Positions 48,701 through 64,000 of a stretch of DNA of 64,000 nt are shown piece by piece (position 1 is the first letter of the stretch; each line of letters begins with the position of its first letter). Below the pieces are notes generated by a model. That model was not told the origin of the DNA. It saw only the letters and a list, made by a program, of their open reading frames with translations, and did not search any database. The position numbers were made by a program, and so were the translations under genes. The DNA is taken from positions 8,470,501 to 8,534,500 of the forward strand of contig JAILWY010000015.1 in NCBI GenBank assembly GCA_022113835.1, written 5' to 3'. The DNA is from Atopsyche davidsoni. Its lineage: Eukaryota > Arthropoda > Insecta > Trichoptera > Hydrobiosidae.

Positions 48701-50900
48701 ATGGGATATGCGATGCACATGATCGATAACTTCTCTAGTTGGCGTTTTCCGTATCCAGGTTTCCCTGTGCATTCTTAGATCCTCTTTATACTCGAGACCA
48801 GTCAATGCAATACTGCCTTTCATATAGCATAATACTCACGAAAGATTGATTACCACAATTATTCTGATAAGTAGATCTTAGTGCACTAGTTTGGCACTGT
48901 CTAGTGTCAGTGCTGCACGCTGAGGACAAAATAGTTTATGAAGAGCTGAGACTGCCGTTATCGATGCTGTGAATGAGCAAGTTAACAAGAAGTCCTAGAA
49001 GTTCATCATCTGTAAAAAAAGCTTTTGAGATGGCTCTGTATACACTGTTTTGCCTTCTGTGTGCGGTCTTCCATTTACTTTTATAAGCAATTCATCACAT
49101 CACACCAGTTTGTGTCCTGTCTTATTGTCTTATGAAGATTATCCTGTAGTATGAATTGACATTTGAAATAAAGGTGTGTTTGACTTTAGATGTGTCGGAT
49201 TAACAAACTTTATTAATGTATTAACAAAAATATAAACTAAACTGACTTATTTTGTATCTTGTGAATTTCTTCTATTATATTGTCACATTAGAAGAATAAC
49301 TCACTAAGTGAATATTTTTTAGCAAGTAAGATATTTTTCCCAAATCTGTATTACGAAAAACTATATAATATTGGAAACTGTCTTTTATTTTGAAATATAT
49401 CTTATACAATTCAGTTATATCTGTTATCTTATGCTTTATGTTTATTTGTAAAAAATGAAAATAGCCTGTCATATTATATCAAATAGAAATTTCAAGATGA
49501 TATATTGAATGCATTTACCCTGAGGTGAAAGATCTGAGTATTCCTGAGGATACAAGCACAGCATCAATCTCCGCCGCGAGTGCCTCTAATGAATGTCTCT
49601 GGGTATGTTTCTCTCCCATCAAAAGTCACCTCTCAGCACCAGAACTGACAAAAGTATTCTCGTCTGTTTAGTTAGTAGAATGTCTGTGTAATATGTTATA
49701 ACAATGATTGTTTAATTTTTTACTATCCATTATGTGTTGATTTCTGTAATTCTTTAATAAAATTGGAACTCATTTCATATGATTTTTGTGATTATTTATC
49801 CTCAATACACTCTCCTTACCAAGTAGAACACTTTCAGTATCTCAATCGGCAAGAACACAGTGTTTTTATTGTTGTGACATAAAATAATTTATAAAAATCA
49901 TTTGAAATATGACCAATAAACAATTTTTTTTTATTTTGTATCAGAATTAAATCATTAAAATAGAGTCATTTGTGTTCTTGCAGAGTCAGATTCTGAAAGT
50001 GTTTCCACAATGACTCCGATCAAGAATAGAATGCTGGACGACGGAAGGAGGGTAGTTACCATCAAGTCCCTTGAGCAAATACGCTTAGAGAAGATCCAAG
50101 CGGAAACTGCAGCTTTTTATTCATGCTATGACAGCGTTGGAGTCCTCGGCCAAGAAGAAGATGTTGAAATGGCATACGTCGGCCCAAAAAAACTTCCAGC
50201 TCAATACGAATCCCTATCTTTAGACGATATCCACAATCGTCGAGATAATCCGTCAAAACGACATCTCCAAAAGAGCACCAATGATTTTAAAATTTTATCT
50301 TTAGACGAAATACGAGCTGCTAAACGGCGAAAATCTAATACAGATTTTGACTCTAATTCTTCGTCCATGTTTACCTTCACAATCGAGAACAAATCGAGAG
50401 CTTCTTATTTATTAAAAGAAAAAAGTCAATCTTCTACTGATATTCTTAAAGTGCGAGCTGTTGACGATGTCGCCCTCGAGGCGTGTCTGAAGAATTTTAT
50501 GAGATCCCCTGTTCCTAAAACTAAGAAACCAGAAAAAGAAATAAATCGCGGCAATCCTAAACCCAAACTAATAAGAAAACGATCACTTTTTAACCGTGAG
50601 ACAACCGTAGAAATGAGTTCAAATTCAATGGATTCCAACGAGTCAATAATTACAAATATAGATTTACAAGCAGGTAGTATTGAATGCGCCGCCAGCTCAG
50701 GTGACAATCTTTTATCCTTTAATTCTAAAGACGGTAATTCAGATTTTGTGACGAACCTTCTATCAAACCTGGTGCCAGATTTAGTGGCAAGTTGTGCCAG
50801 ACGTAACATGGAAGTCGGTCGCGCAGATTTGGCAACATCCGACCCTAATTTAGAAGAAAACAATCTTCTGAAAGATATTGACGACTTTTTAGATGAATGA
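37747..50900 (+). CDS. ZC3H11A: ZC3H11A ortholog, CCCH zinc-finger mRNA-export factor, six exons
   Basis: Exons 37747-37806, 37981-38100, 38184-38309, 39343-39475, 40114-40263 and 49984-50900 join in frame (1506 nt, 501 aa). Three CCCH fingers occupy residues about 10-85: C-X7-C-X5-C-X3-H ([19 protein letters not shown]), C-X7-C-X4-C-X3-H ([18 protein letters not shown]) and C-X8-C-X4-C-X3-H ([19 protein letters not shown]). This array and its order are diagnostic for ZC3H11A, a nuclear TREX-associated protein that binds polyadenylated RNA and aids export. The last exon carries three related motifs ([34 protein letters not shown]) like the repeated IKTLEEI of the vertebrate protein. It ends acidic ([11 protein letters not shown]), also as in vertebrates. 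It is shorter than human (about 810 aa). Extra exons inside the 9.7-kb last intron cannot be excluded. Confidence 0.92.
38448..38634. repeat. foldback repeat family, copy 4
   Basis: It has AAGTGATTTTTCCACATGTT with TTACTGGTGACTGG on the left and GTTGGCGAAACCGGTCAC, GGAAAAATCACT and TGGAATTCCACCAAGTACGC on the right. Two arms facing each other make the foldback structure visible. It lies in a ZC3H11A intron. Confidence 0.8.
45132..45285. repeat. TA-rich array with TTGGTA / TACCAA inverted units
   Basis: Units of roughly 20 bp containing GTATTGGTATATATATATAT are repeated several times. They are then mirrored by ATATATACCAATATATATAT, so the block can form a long hairpin. Confidence 0.85.
45437..45765. 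repeat. (TA)n microsatellite with TTTATA interruptions
   Basis: About 330 bases of almost pure TA with periodic TTTATA, TAATAT and TTTACA variants. It is likely length-polymorphic and hard to assemble. Confidence 0.95.
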
Positions 50901-50909
50901 TGGTAATTT

Positions 50910-50915
50910 AATAAA
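50910..50915 (+). terminator. candidate polyadenylation signal of ZC3H11A
   Basis: AATAAA occurs only 9 bases after the stop codon. If used, the 3' UTR is extremely short. Another AATAAA at about 51180 would give a 300-base UTR. Confidence 0.4.
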
Positions 50916-51989
50916 GCAATGCTTCAAAATTGTTGTGCCTCATGTGTTAAGTACAAAAAGAGTAATTTATATTAATGTGAAAACTTTGCTGTACCAGATA
51001 AACTTAGTATGTTTTAACGAATAAGTCTGATATAGTTAAGAAATTCAATAAGTCATTCAAATGTAAAATGCACTGTGACAATCTTTAAACTTAAGATGTA
51101 TGAGATTTTAAAAAATTTGCACATCAAATGGATCAATTATCATTTATTCCTTTCATTCATTGAGTTATTCCAGTTTTGCAAATAAAAAGGAGTTAGGACG
51201 ATTTTAGTAAAATGCAGTGTTAAGTAGATAACTACAAAACTGTTCAAAAGCATAATATTTTATTCTTTCATAGTTGTTTTGAATAAATCTTTTAAGATTT
51301 TTGGTATGCACGGGGGAAGTTAATTTAACATTTTTTAAAAATAATTATCAATCTTGAGTCTTATCCAAAAAATCTATTGATTGACATTTGTAATACTCAA
51401 AATTTTGAATGATATGATTATTGTGATAATTTATCTATTTTCATAAATTGTTATCTAGTTACTTAAACCGCTAATAATAAATACAACCTGTAGTTAAGTT
51501 GGTTTGCACGATCTGATGGGTGTTTAAATTTCTGCACTCACCTTTTAAAATTATTACTGAAACACTATCGGAATCAATATGTTTTTACTTATAATTGTAA
51601 TGTTGGTCGTACAATTTCAGAAAAGTAAGAAATATATGTAATTTGTATTTTCCCGGGTACCTTTTCTACAATAATGTGGCCAATATCAAATTTTAACCGT
51701 AAAAGGCGCTTAACGTAAATACTTTTTAATGTCTTATTTTCAATGAAATTCAACATTACAAATTCTTATCGCATAAACTTTAATTTAACATCTCTCATCA
51801 AGACGTATTAATACAACCCAGCTTTACATAAAGTAGCCTCTATTCAATACCACGGCAATAATAGATGCTTAAGTTTTATTTAAATAACGGATACTTAACA
51901 AAAAAATCTGACAATATTTCACTTAAACGTTGTGTTTTTTTTTTTGCCATAATATTTTTAAATATGATGCAATTGAAATACCAAAAATG

Positions 51990-52170
51990 TCCTGCAATTC
52001 TGTCACGCATGCCTACAGTCGCACTCACCTGCAGCAAAACATGCAAGGCGGAGGTCTGCCTGGGTGGATGTTTACTGTTGACCCTTCCGGTCTTTAGTAG
52101 ACGTTGGTTTACTGCCAGTCCGCGGGTAGCGCAGGACACCGTGACAGCTCCGTACACTTACTCCTCGTAG
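51990..52170. other. exon-like GC-rich patch of unknown gene
   Basis: This patch stands out by base composition. On the minus strand it ends CTGCAG followed by a consensus donor GTGAGTGCG at about 52030. The upstream minus-strand frame (HPPRQTSALHVLLQ before the donor) is open. On the plus strand CATGCCTACAG could be an acceptor to QQNMQGGGLPGWMFTVDPSG and a stop. I cannot decide the strand or name a product. Confidence 0.3.
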
Positions 52171-52943
52171 CAATGTTCATTGTCACGCACCCTTGTCAAT
52201 TCTCTTGTTTATTAATTTCGTTTCTGTCTTTTCGCAACATACCGAGAAACTTCTATATTACGCCAAGATGTTTGGAATATTTGACAGAAATAGGTTGTTT
52301 TATTTTTTTTTTTGCATTTTAGTTATATATAACTATAAAAAAAAACTGCCATTTGTAAAACATAGTTTTTATTGAAATAATCATCTAATAGATGTAATAT
52401 GATTATGGAGAACTTAAGTCTATAATATCTAACTAGCTTACATATGTTTACATCACATTTCTTATGATTAACCCAAAGTATTACATTATATTTTTATAAC
52501 AGTGAATCACATTATGTCACACAATATATAGAATGGAATAAAACAAAGCATCGTTATATTTCATTGACAAAGCAAGTAAAACTGCAGAAGACTCTCAGCT
52601 CACTCTCGTAGGTTTACTGATGCTAGGAGTGAAAATTCATGTATCAACATTTCCAGCCACTGAGTTATCAAAGGTCAATAATGCTTTACGAAAGAAGCGT
52701 GCGGTGACGGGATCTACCGCAACGAAAGCACATTATTAAAATGATTTTCATGATCAATTTGTATAAAAAAAATCATTGATTGTGATTTATATTAATAAAT
52801 ATTGAATAGCTTTAAAAAAAGAGATAATTTTTGATGTTAAAAAAGCAGCCCAAACATATAGATTTTATTTTGTATTGGGAATTTTTATAAATCAATATTT
52901 GTTCTCGAATGCGCTTTAGTTGTTTTATACAATAATAAAAGGT

Positions 52944-53125
52944 AATCAATATTTTTGGCAGAGAGTCCTCGGTGGAATTTTTTAATATTTCAAATAAAAT
53001 ACTTCAGTAATTTAATTGGCATTATCAAACTCAGTTTGATAGCGCCAACTTGAAAGGTTGGCGAAACCAGTCACCAATAAAAATTAACACGTGGAAAAAT
53101 TACTAAAGTATTTTATTTTAAATGT
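52944..53125. repeat. foldback repeat family, copy 5 (central palindrome preserved)
   Basis: It includes the left end TCAATATTTTTGGCAGAG and the palindrome centre (TTGGCATTATCAAACT then CAGTTTGATAGCGCCAA). The right arm has GGTTGGCGAAACCAGTCACC and CACGTGGAAAAAT. It shows best that the full element is an inverted duplication. Confidence 0.8.
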
Positions 53126-56100
53126 TACAATAATAAAATTCAACATTTGATAATTCTAACCGGAACTCTGGCCTGAACCTTTAATATTTTTTTTATATTT
53201 AACCAATTTGGAATAATTATTGTTAAGAAGTTGATTTTGTGATTTAGGCAAATTATTATTTTTTATTATTTTGACTGTATTCTTTTGCAGAATGATTAAA
53301 TGTGATTTTGTCTTTAATGTCGATACGCGTTTAGAATTTTATTGCTTAAATGATTTTTACTGCGCTATATATACTTACGTGTTGATCCCACCTCGAGGAT
53401 GAAACACCGAAACACACTCAACGGCATGTACCTAGAGGCTCGTGAAATTACTCATAAATCAAAGCGCATTGTGCTAATGAGCCTGCTGAGAACAGAATTG
53501 ATATCGGTTACCAAATAAAAAATACATTTTGTGTTCAGAATTGGAACCAGTTGTACTTTTAATTTATTTTTTAGTATATGATTCAATAAAAATCAACGGA
53601 AATTGTTTCTTTACGAATAAGATGTTTTGGTTGTAATTAAAAGTAAGCGTCTCTTGAATCTTTTGCTGTCATTAATTTTGCCGTCACAATTCGAGCTGTG
53701 TGTAAATATTCTTAAATGCTCGTGACGCTTTGTTGTATCGCACGACCGGTGGTTTTGTAAGTTTCTGAATATATTAAATATAAAATCACAATTACTCATT
53801 TTTTTAAAATTCGTCTATTTGTTTCTATTTGAAATTGAAAAGTTATACTTCCGTGGGTCCAATCGACGTCAGATCCATCCTTTACTTTTGCTAAGACAAT
53901 GGTGAAATTTTTCCTTAAATCTTCTCAAATTAAGATTAATATAATTAATTAAAATAAAATTGAAATTAATAAGTAGTATGAACATAATGTGGAGAAACAA
54001 TGTTTTAAAAATACATCAAGATATCTAATAGACTTAAAAATTAACATATTTTTATACATTTTTTGATATGTTTTACATTGGCTTAAATTTTACCTGCCAC
54101 ATCAGAAATACAACTATTTACTAGCAAGACTTTGGATGGATATTGTGTACTGGAACTGTTTAAATTTGTAATAAGAAAATAAAATTTAAGAAAGTTCATA
54201 AAATATTGTGTATTTTTGTTCATTTAACCTCTGGAAAACCCATTTATACATCAATGCCTCCAAAACCTGAACCCAACCAGTTTATAAATAGTTAAGCTCC
54301 CCATTCTACGTCATGCTTTAATATCATTTGAATTCAAACATATATCTTCAAATTTATATTTTATTTTACCGTTAATCTTTCAGCTATCCTATCATTTTCT
54401 TTACTTCTTCGCAATAATTGCATTTCACATTTAATACCAAGTTTATGTTATAGGGAGGAGTAAACAAACACAAACTTCCCACCTTATTCAGAGTCACTCA
54501 CTAAAGCACTGACTTATAACATCAAACACGCTTTTCCCGTATATGATAAAATGTGAACTATTCAATGATAAATTCTCTACATATCTGTTACGAGGAAAAC
54601 TCTGAATAAGACAATGTCAGGCTGTAATGAATGCAATAATGGATTGAAATGTTTGTAAGCAGTCTTAATTCACCTCACAAATGGTAATAACATGTGACTT
54701 GCTGCAGGCTTATGATTAATTCAGTTGTCACCCTCAATTTCCGGAGAGTAGAAATGTTAATCCATAAGACACAATTTAGATTGAAAAAACTGCAACTCGT
54801 TAATCCAAAAAATTATAATCATATTAAGTAACTACAAGTTCATTACAATTATTGTAATTTTTGTTGATCAATTAAAAAATAATTTGTTCAACACCACATG
54901 GTTTTCTGAGGCGCCAACGATACTAGAAGTTATAAGCTTTGAGATTTCCAAACTCATATTTTTTTATAAAAAAAACATGATTGTCGAGGTTAAAAAAACC
55001 ACTTATCAATAATAAGAAGAGTGACAATAAGTTACATGTTAATTTATGAGATTAGTATATCTCTTTATTTTCACTGCTTTTTAAAATTAAACTATTAATT
55101 CGATGCAAATACAATGAAGAGATAATCTCATTTTTGATCGATCAATTCAATTGTAATAATCAATTTTGATTTAATCCATCAGACTGCAGATTATTTATAT
55201 TAAAAATATCTTTTTATGTATATCATTATTACAATCAGATATTTTTTTGATGTTACGTACAAGTAGTTTTTTTGTGTTGAACGTATGATTCAGTATGTCT
55301 GCCAACGTTTTGATTGATGTAAATGGGATTTCTATAGGTTTTATGGCAAATTATAAAGTGATACTAATAGATATATTGAAAATAAAAATGCATTTATTCA
55401 AAAACTTAGCATTACGAGAAGAGCCTTAATTTACTTTACTGTGCAATTTTTCTTATCTTTTCTCTCTCTTTGTGATTTCTAAATATAATAATAAAAAATA
55501 TTTTACTATAAAATAAAAAGAAAATTTTCATCTACCAATACCAGACTTTTTATGACATATCCACCGATGAGAAGAAACTCCATTATAAGGCTCCATTTGA
55601 TTATTTTGAATTACTATATTATTAGTATTGAACCAGTTGAACAACCGAAAGGGTGAATAATGAAAATAATAGTTGACCCGATGAATATCAAGTCATTACC
55701 AAATAACGGTCTTTTTTCTCTCAATAAAAGCCCCAGGCGTGACGGCAAGAGTTGCGGTCCATGAGAATTTACACTTTATACAAATAATAAAAATAATACC
55801 ATCGGTTCCTTTGTATAAACAGACATTTGCAAAGTTTCAGTTTTACAGCGAGATTTTTAGTCACAGCATTGAAAGAAAATAGTTTTTAATGTATTAGTAG
55901 ATTCCTGGGTTTCGGTATTTGCACTAACCCTTTTTTTTAATCACAAGAATTTCAGTAATTTATGATGTACCTAAAGTTTATTTATACCACTGAGCACCGA
56001 ATAGAGGCTCGCCTTGAAACTGTCAACCTTGCAGGTGTCCGCTCATCCCCGGGACCACCAACCCACAGTTTGAGAGTCATCGAAGCCCACCTCGCTCTTT

Positions 56101-57663
56101 GTGCATGACTCGTGAAGTCGTGTGTATCGTTTTGTACCATACTCATTTGTAAAATAACTATTCTAAGCTGCATAACTATATGCAGGATGTATATGAAAAT
56201 ACAAGAAGTTAGGTGGTATTTGATACCTGAAGTACAAAGGTAGCTTGTTATTATTACGTTATCGGTACGACAGTATTACTGAGTGCCACAATTTGAGCAT
56301 GACTGATTCACATCCACAATTGATTTCCTTTAATACATTCTAGAGTGAAAATATAACAATTGTAAGTACATACATAACCGGGAGATATTATTGCTACAGT
56401 AATGTTATTTTACAACACAAACACCCAACAAAAGGTTAAGCACACGAAAATTGGATATAATAGTGCACCAAATTTATTAAATCCTAAACAATACACAACC
56501 ATCAAACACTTAAAGATATTTTTTAATTATCGTCATTAAAAATTTTGGTACTTCTCTGGTCATCGCATCCTGCAAGTATTAATTCAAAACAATCGTCAAA
56601 GATCTTACGAACAGAGGAAGAAGTGACTCGTAGATGTAAACTGACTGGGTTGTGCATTCGCAGGTTTGAGGTACAAAGATAGTTATTTGCTCAATTGTAC
56701 TCAATTGTAAGATGTACTCTGTAATGGTGATTATTTTAAATATAAATAATAGTGTTTTTTTTAAATTTGAACTATTTTATTTTATTTTATCATAGCAGAC
56801 GAGCTTCGACTCTCGGGACCAGCGGCTCGTCTGCGAAGAAGGGATCTCTGAAAATTGGTTTGAATTCAATTTGCAAAAGGCGCTGAGCAGATCAGTATCC
56901 AGTATTTTATTGCAAATATTTTGCTGCATTATGAATTCCTCACTTTGTAAAGAGCTTGCCTTTTTTGACTCCATTCGCGTCTCGTTAACAAGATTTGAGC
57001 ATCATCGCACTATCGGTAATACAATAACGGACCGGATAGAGAACATTGCTAATATTTTACCACAATAAGTCAACAGACGGTTTCGATAAAACGAGTGTCC
57101 ATAAATTTATTCAAAATATAGAAAAAAAGGTCACAGAAACCGTATATTATTTTCTTTCTATCCTACAAGACAACTCTGGTTCTCAAGACGATTGAGTGAT
57201 TTCGGAATATCTCCTCAACTGGCAAACAATACGAATCGCGCTTTTAAATGAATGTATAAAAAAATACTCGCTAGATAAAAATAGACCGCGAGCCTGTCCC
57301 GTCGCCTTCGTTCATTTGCACATTCCAGCGCAGCTTCCTTCTCTGCAGCCGAGGAGATGGTGCCGAGAAGACTCGACGACTTCAGGAGACATCGCAGCAG
57401 ACCTGGACTGACTCATCGTCGCAAAATGTTTACCACTGCAGATTCAAATCCGAACACGCCGAGGGTCTGGGAGGGAACGAGGAGGATCCGTCTTCGCATC
57501 GGTACTAGCTTACTATATTGTTTAATTTGTAACTAAGTGCACTGGATCGAGTCCTGGACTGAAGGTTTCACAAAAGGGTTTGTCATGTTGGGGGAGCGTT
57601 CACCGCCAGCATCCTCGCGGGCGGGAGCCGGCCGGGGAGTGCGGTCCGTTACTGCCACCAGGG

Positions 57664-62854
<5,191 letters not shown>

Positions 62855-63299
62855 CTGAAACAAAACACCGATAACATTACTCTTATAGTGAGGTTGGACA
62901 CGCACCCGCTCTCGATTGGCAAAACTGACTTCCGGTAATCCTGTAAAGACACGATAGAGCTGTGGCGGCTCTCAATGAACTTTACGCCTCGGCTGGGCTC
63001 GGGTGCGGAGAAAGCATCCACATCAGCAATAATGAGAGTTGATAGTAATCTAAATGTTCAAATTTCACCTGAAAAACATAATCTGAAATAAGCCGAGGGA
63101 AGTCTTTTTTAGTTTACGGATCTAAATTTTCGTTACACAATTAGATGTGTCAATAAAAATGAAGCGAGACTTCACTTCAATATATAAAAAAAAAAACTTA
63201 TTTTACTGATAATGTCGGATGTTATTTTGTCTTTATGTTGTTAAAATAAATAATAATAAATAATAAACGCATCTACTCATAAATGCCCATATATCTATA

Positions 63300-63390
63300 C
63301 AGTAATACCCCGCTTTACGCGAGGGATACGTTCCGGAAAAAATCGCGTTAAGTGAAATTCGCGTATATCGGGGTTTACGATTAAACATAC
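63300..63390. mobile_element. Tigger/pogo-like terminal repeat
   Basis: CAGTAATACCCCGCTTTACG and GCGAGGGATACGTTCC are typical of terminal inverted repeats of Tigger/pogo-group elements. CGCGTTAAGTG and GGGGTTTACG follow as subterminal repeats. The opposite end was not found in the window. Confidence 0.5.
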
Positions 63391-63494
63391 ATACATACTC
63401 AAAACATAACACACTTTAAGCGGGTAACCAAATTGACTAAACTGATGTGCGAAGCGGACGAAATTTGCATAAAATTGCACGTGTGAAATCTAGT

Positions 63495-63713
63495 CTACTC
63501 TTTGATTTGCATGTAGTCAAATAAATCGTTTCCTATAAAAAGTTGAACCACTTCATACACACATTGCGGATTACTTGGCATCACAACAATACCATTTTGT
63601 CCTAAAAATTGTTCAATAATCGGAGGATTATCATTCTCTGACCACTCCACTTCATCATTATCACTTTCTTCATAATCACTGGACAGTATTGGTAGAAAAA
63701 ACGTTGACGAGTC
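63495..63713 (-). pseudogene. probable piggyBac transposase N-terminal fragment
   Basis: On the minus strand an acceptor-like TTTGTTTAG precedes a 72-residue frame. It has an acidic stretch (SSDYEESDNDEVEWSEND) then VYEVVQLFIGNDLFDYMQIK ending at a TAG. After the stop the frame reads TRF. The pattern acidic N-terminus, then LF…LF..M…E-T-(N)-R-(F/Y), resembles the start of the piggyBac transposase domain. It is interrupted and truncated. Confidence 0.45.
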
Positions 63714-64000
63714 CTAAACAAACATTACGAGCTGTAAACCTAATGAGTAAAATGACCTTCTGCCGCTTTTAGAGTAAACACATTCAAAAAGGTATTAATA
63801 CGCGCCCCGCATTTAGACAGCAGTCCGCTTAACGGGTACTAGTACCCGCCCCGCCTTTACAAATAATACGAATCATCGCTTTAATTCTAAGAACACTTTA
63901 CGCAGTATTACATGTTATTTTTACTGAAAAATACATCTATTGTCTTTTGTAAAATACGTTCATAACACCCTACGCTGTTTTTAATTGGAAGTCAATGATT

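Larger units (their letters stand above)
40264..49983. other. ZC3H11A intron 5 (9.7 kb)
   Basis: AT-rich, with two (TA)n-type blocks near 45.1-45.8 kb. Short stretches of higher GC at 43710-43800 and 44940-45070 do not form a convincing exon in any frame. No gene was recognised. Confidence 0.65.
50916..57663. other. ZC3H11A-Pax6 convergent intergenic region
   Basis: The two genes converge here. It is mostly AT-rich with no confirmed gene. It holds an exon-like patch at 51990-52170 and a foldback repeat at 52944-53125. Modest GC islands lie at 55990-56120, 56790-56850 and 57290-57500; the last of these is probably Pax6 3' UTR. TTTATT at 57106-57111 (AATAAA on the minus strand) is a candidate Pax6 polyadenylation signal. 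Confidence 0.5.
62855..64000. other. Pax6 intron upstream of the first visible exon
   Basis: This intron lies 5' (on the minus strand) of the linker/homeodomain exon. It contains a Tigger-like terminal repeat and a probable piggyBac fragment. No paired-domain coding sequence is present up to the window edge. Confidence 0.7.

Overview
This is an AT-rich, intron-rich arthropod (almost certainly insect) nuclear genome window. It carries four or five conserved animal genes embedded in a transposon-rich background. The evidence is the spliced gene structures with good GT/AG junctions that keep frame, together with clear orthologs of animal nuclear proteins. These include an insect-type SWI/SNF subunit with a long proline/glutamate-rich tail and a Pax6 with its homeodomain split by two introns. 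I cannot name the species.

Layout, left to right: (1) + strand 295-2132, a four-exon gene whose C-terminal RRM matches RNPC3 (U11/U12-65K, minor spliceosome). (2) 2705-6201, a very young but internally deleted Ty3/gypsy-like LTR retrotransposon whose two 411-bp LTRs differ at one base. (3) - strand 25967-7515, a 13-exon gene for the BAP111/dalao/SMARCE1 HMG-box subunit of the Brahma (SWI/SNF) complex. It contains two homologous, phase-matched copies of one exon that look mutually exclusive. (4) + strand from 26814 or 27143 to 33957, TMEM33 (Kr-h2), divergent from BAP111 across a CpG-richer probable shared promoter. (5) + strand 37747-50900, ZC3H11A, with three N-terminal CCCH fingers and a long last exon with SLDDI-type motifs. 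It is split by a 9.7-kb intron full of (TA)n. (6) - strand 62854-57664, the 3' half of Pax6 (homeodomain to stop). Its paired-domain exons lie beyond the right edge.

Introns and spacers hold a six-copy palindromic foldback repeat family, several MITEs with recognisable inverted ends, a solo LTR with a 4-bp target duplication inside a Pax6 intron, transposase fragments of Tigger/pogo and probable piggyBac type, and several micro- and minisatellites.

Functionally the window mixes housekeeping genes (minor-intron splicing, chromatin remodelling, ER membrane shaping, mRNA export) with a developmental regulator (Pax6). The most interesting observation is the duplicated BAP111 exon immediately after the HMG box. 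Including both copies would break the frame, and either alone keeps it. Every exon boundary was read by eye from splice consensus plus frame continuity. No alignment or expression data were available.
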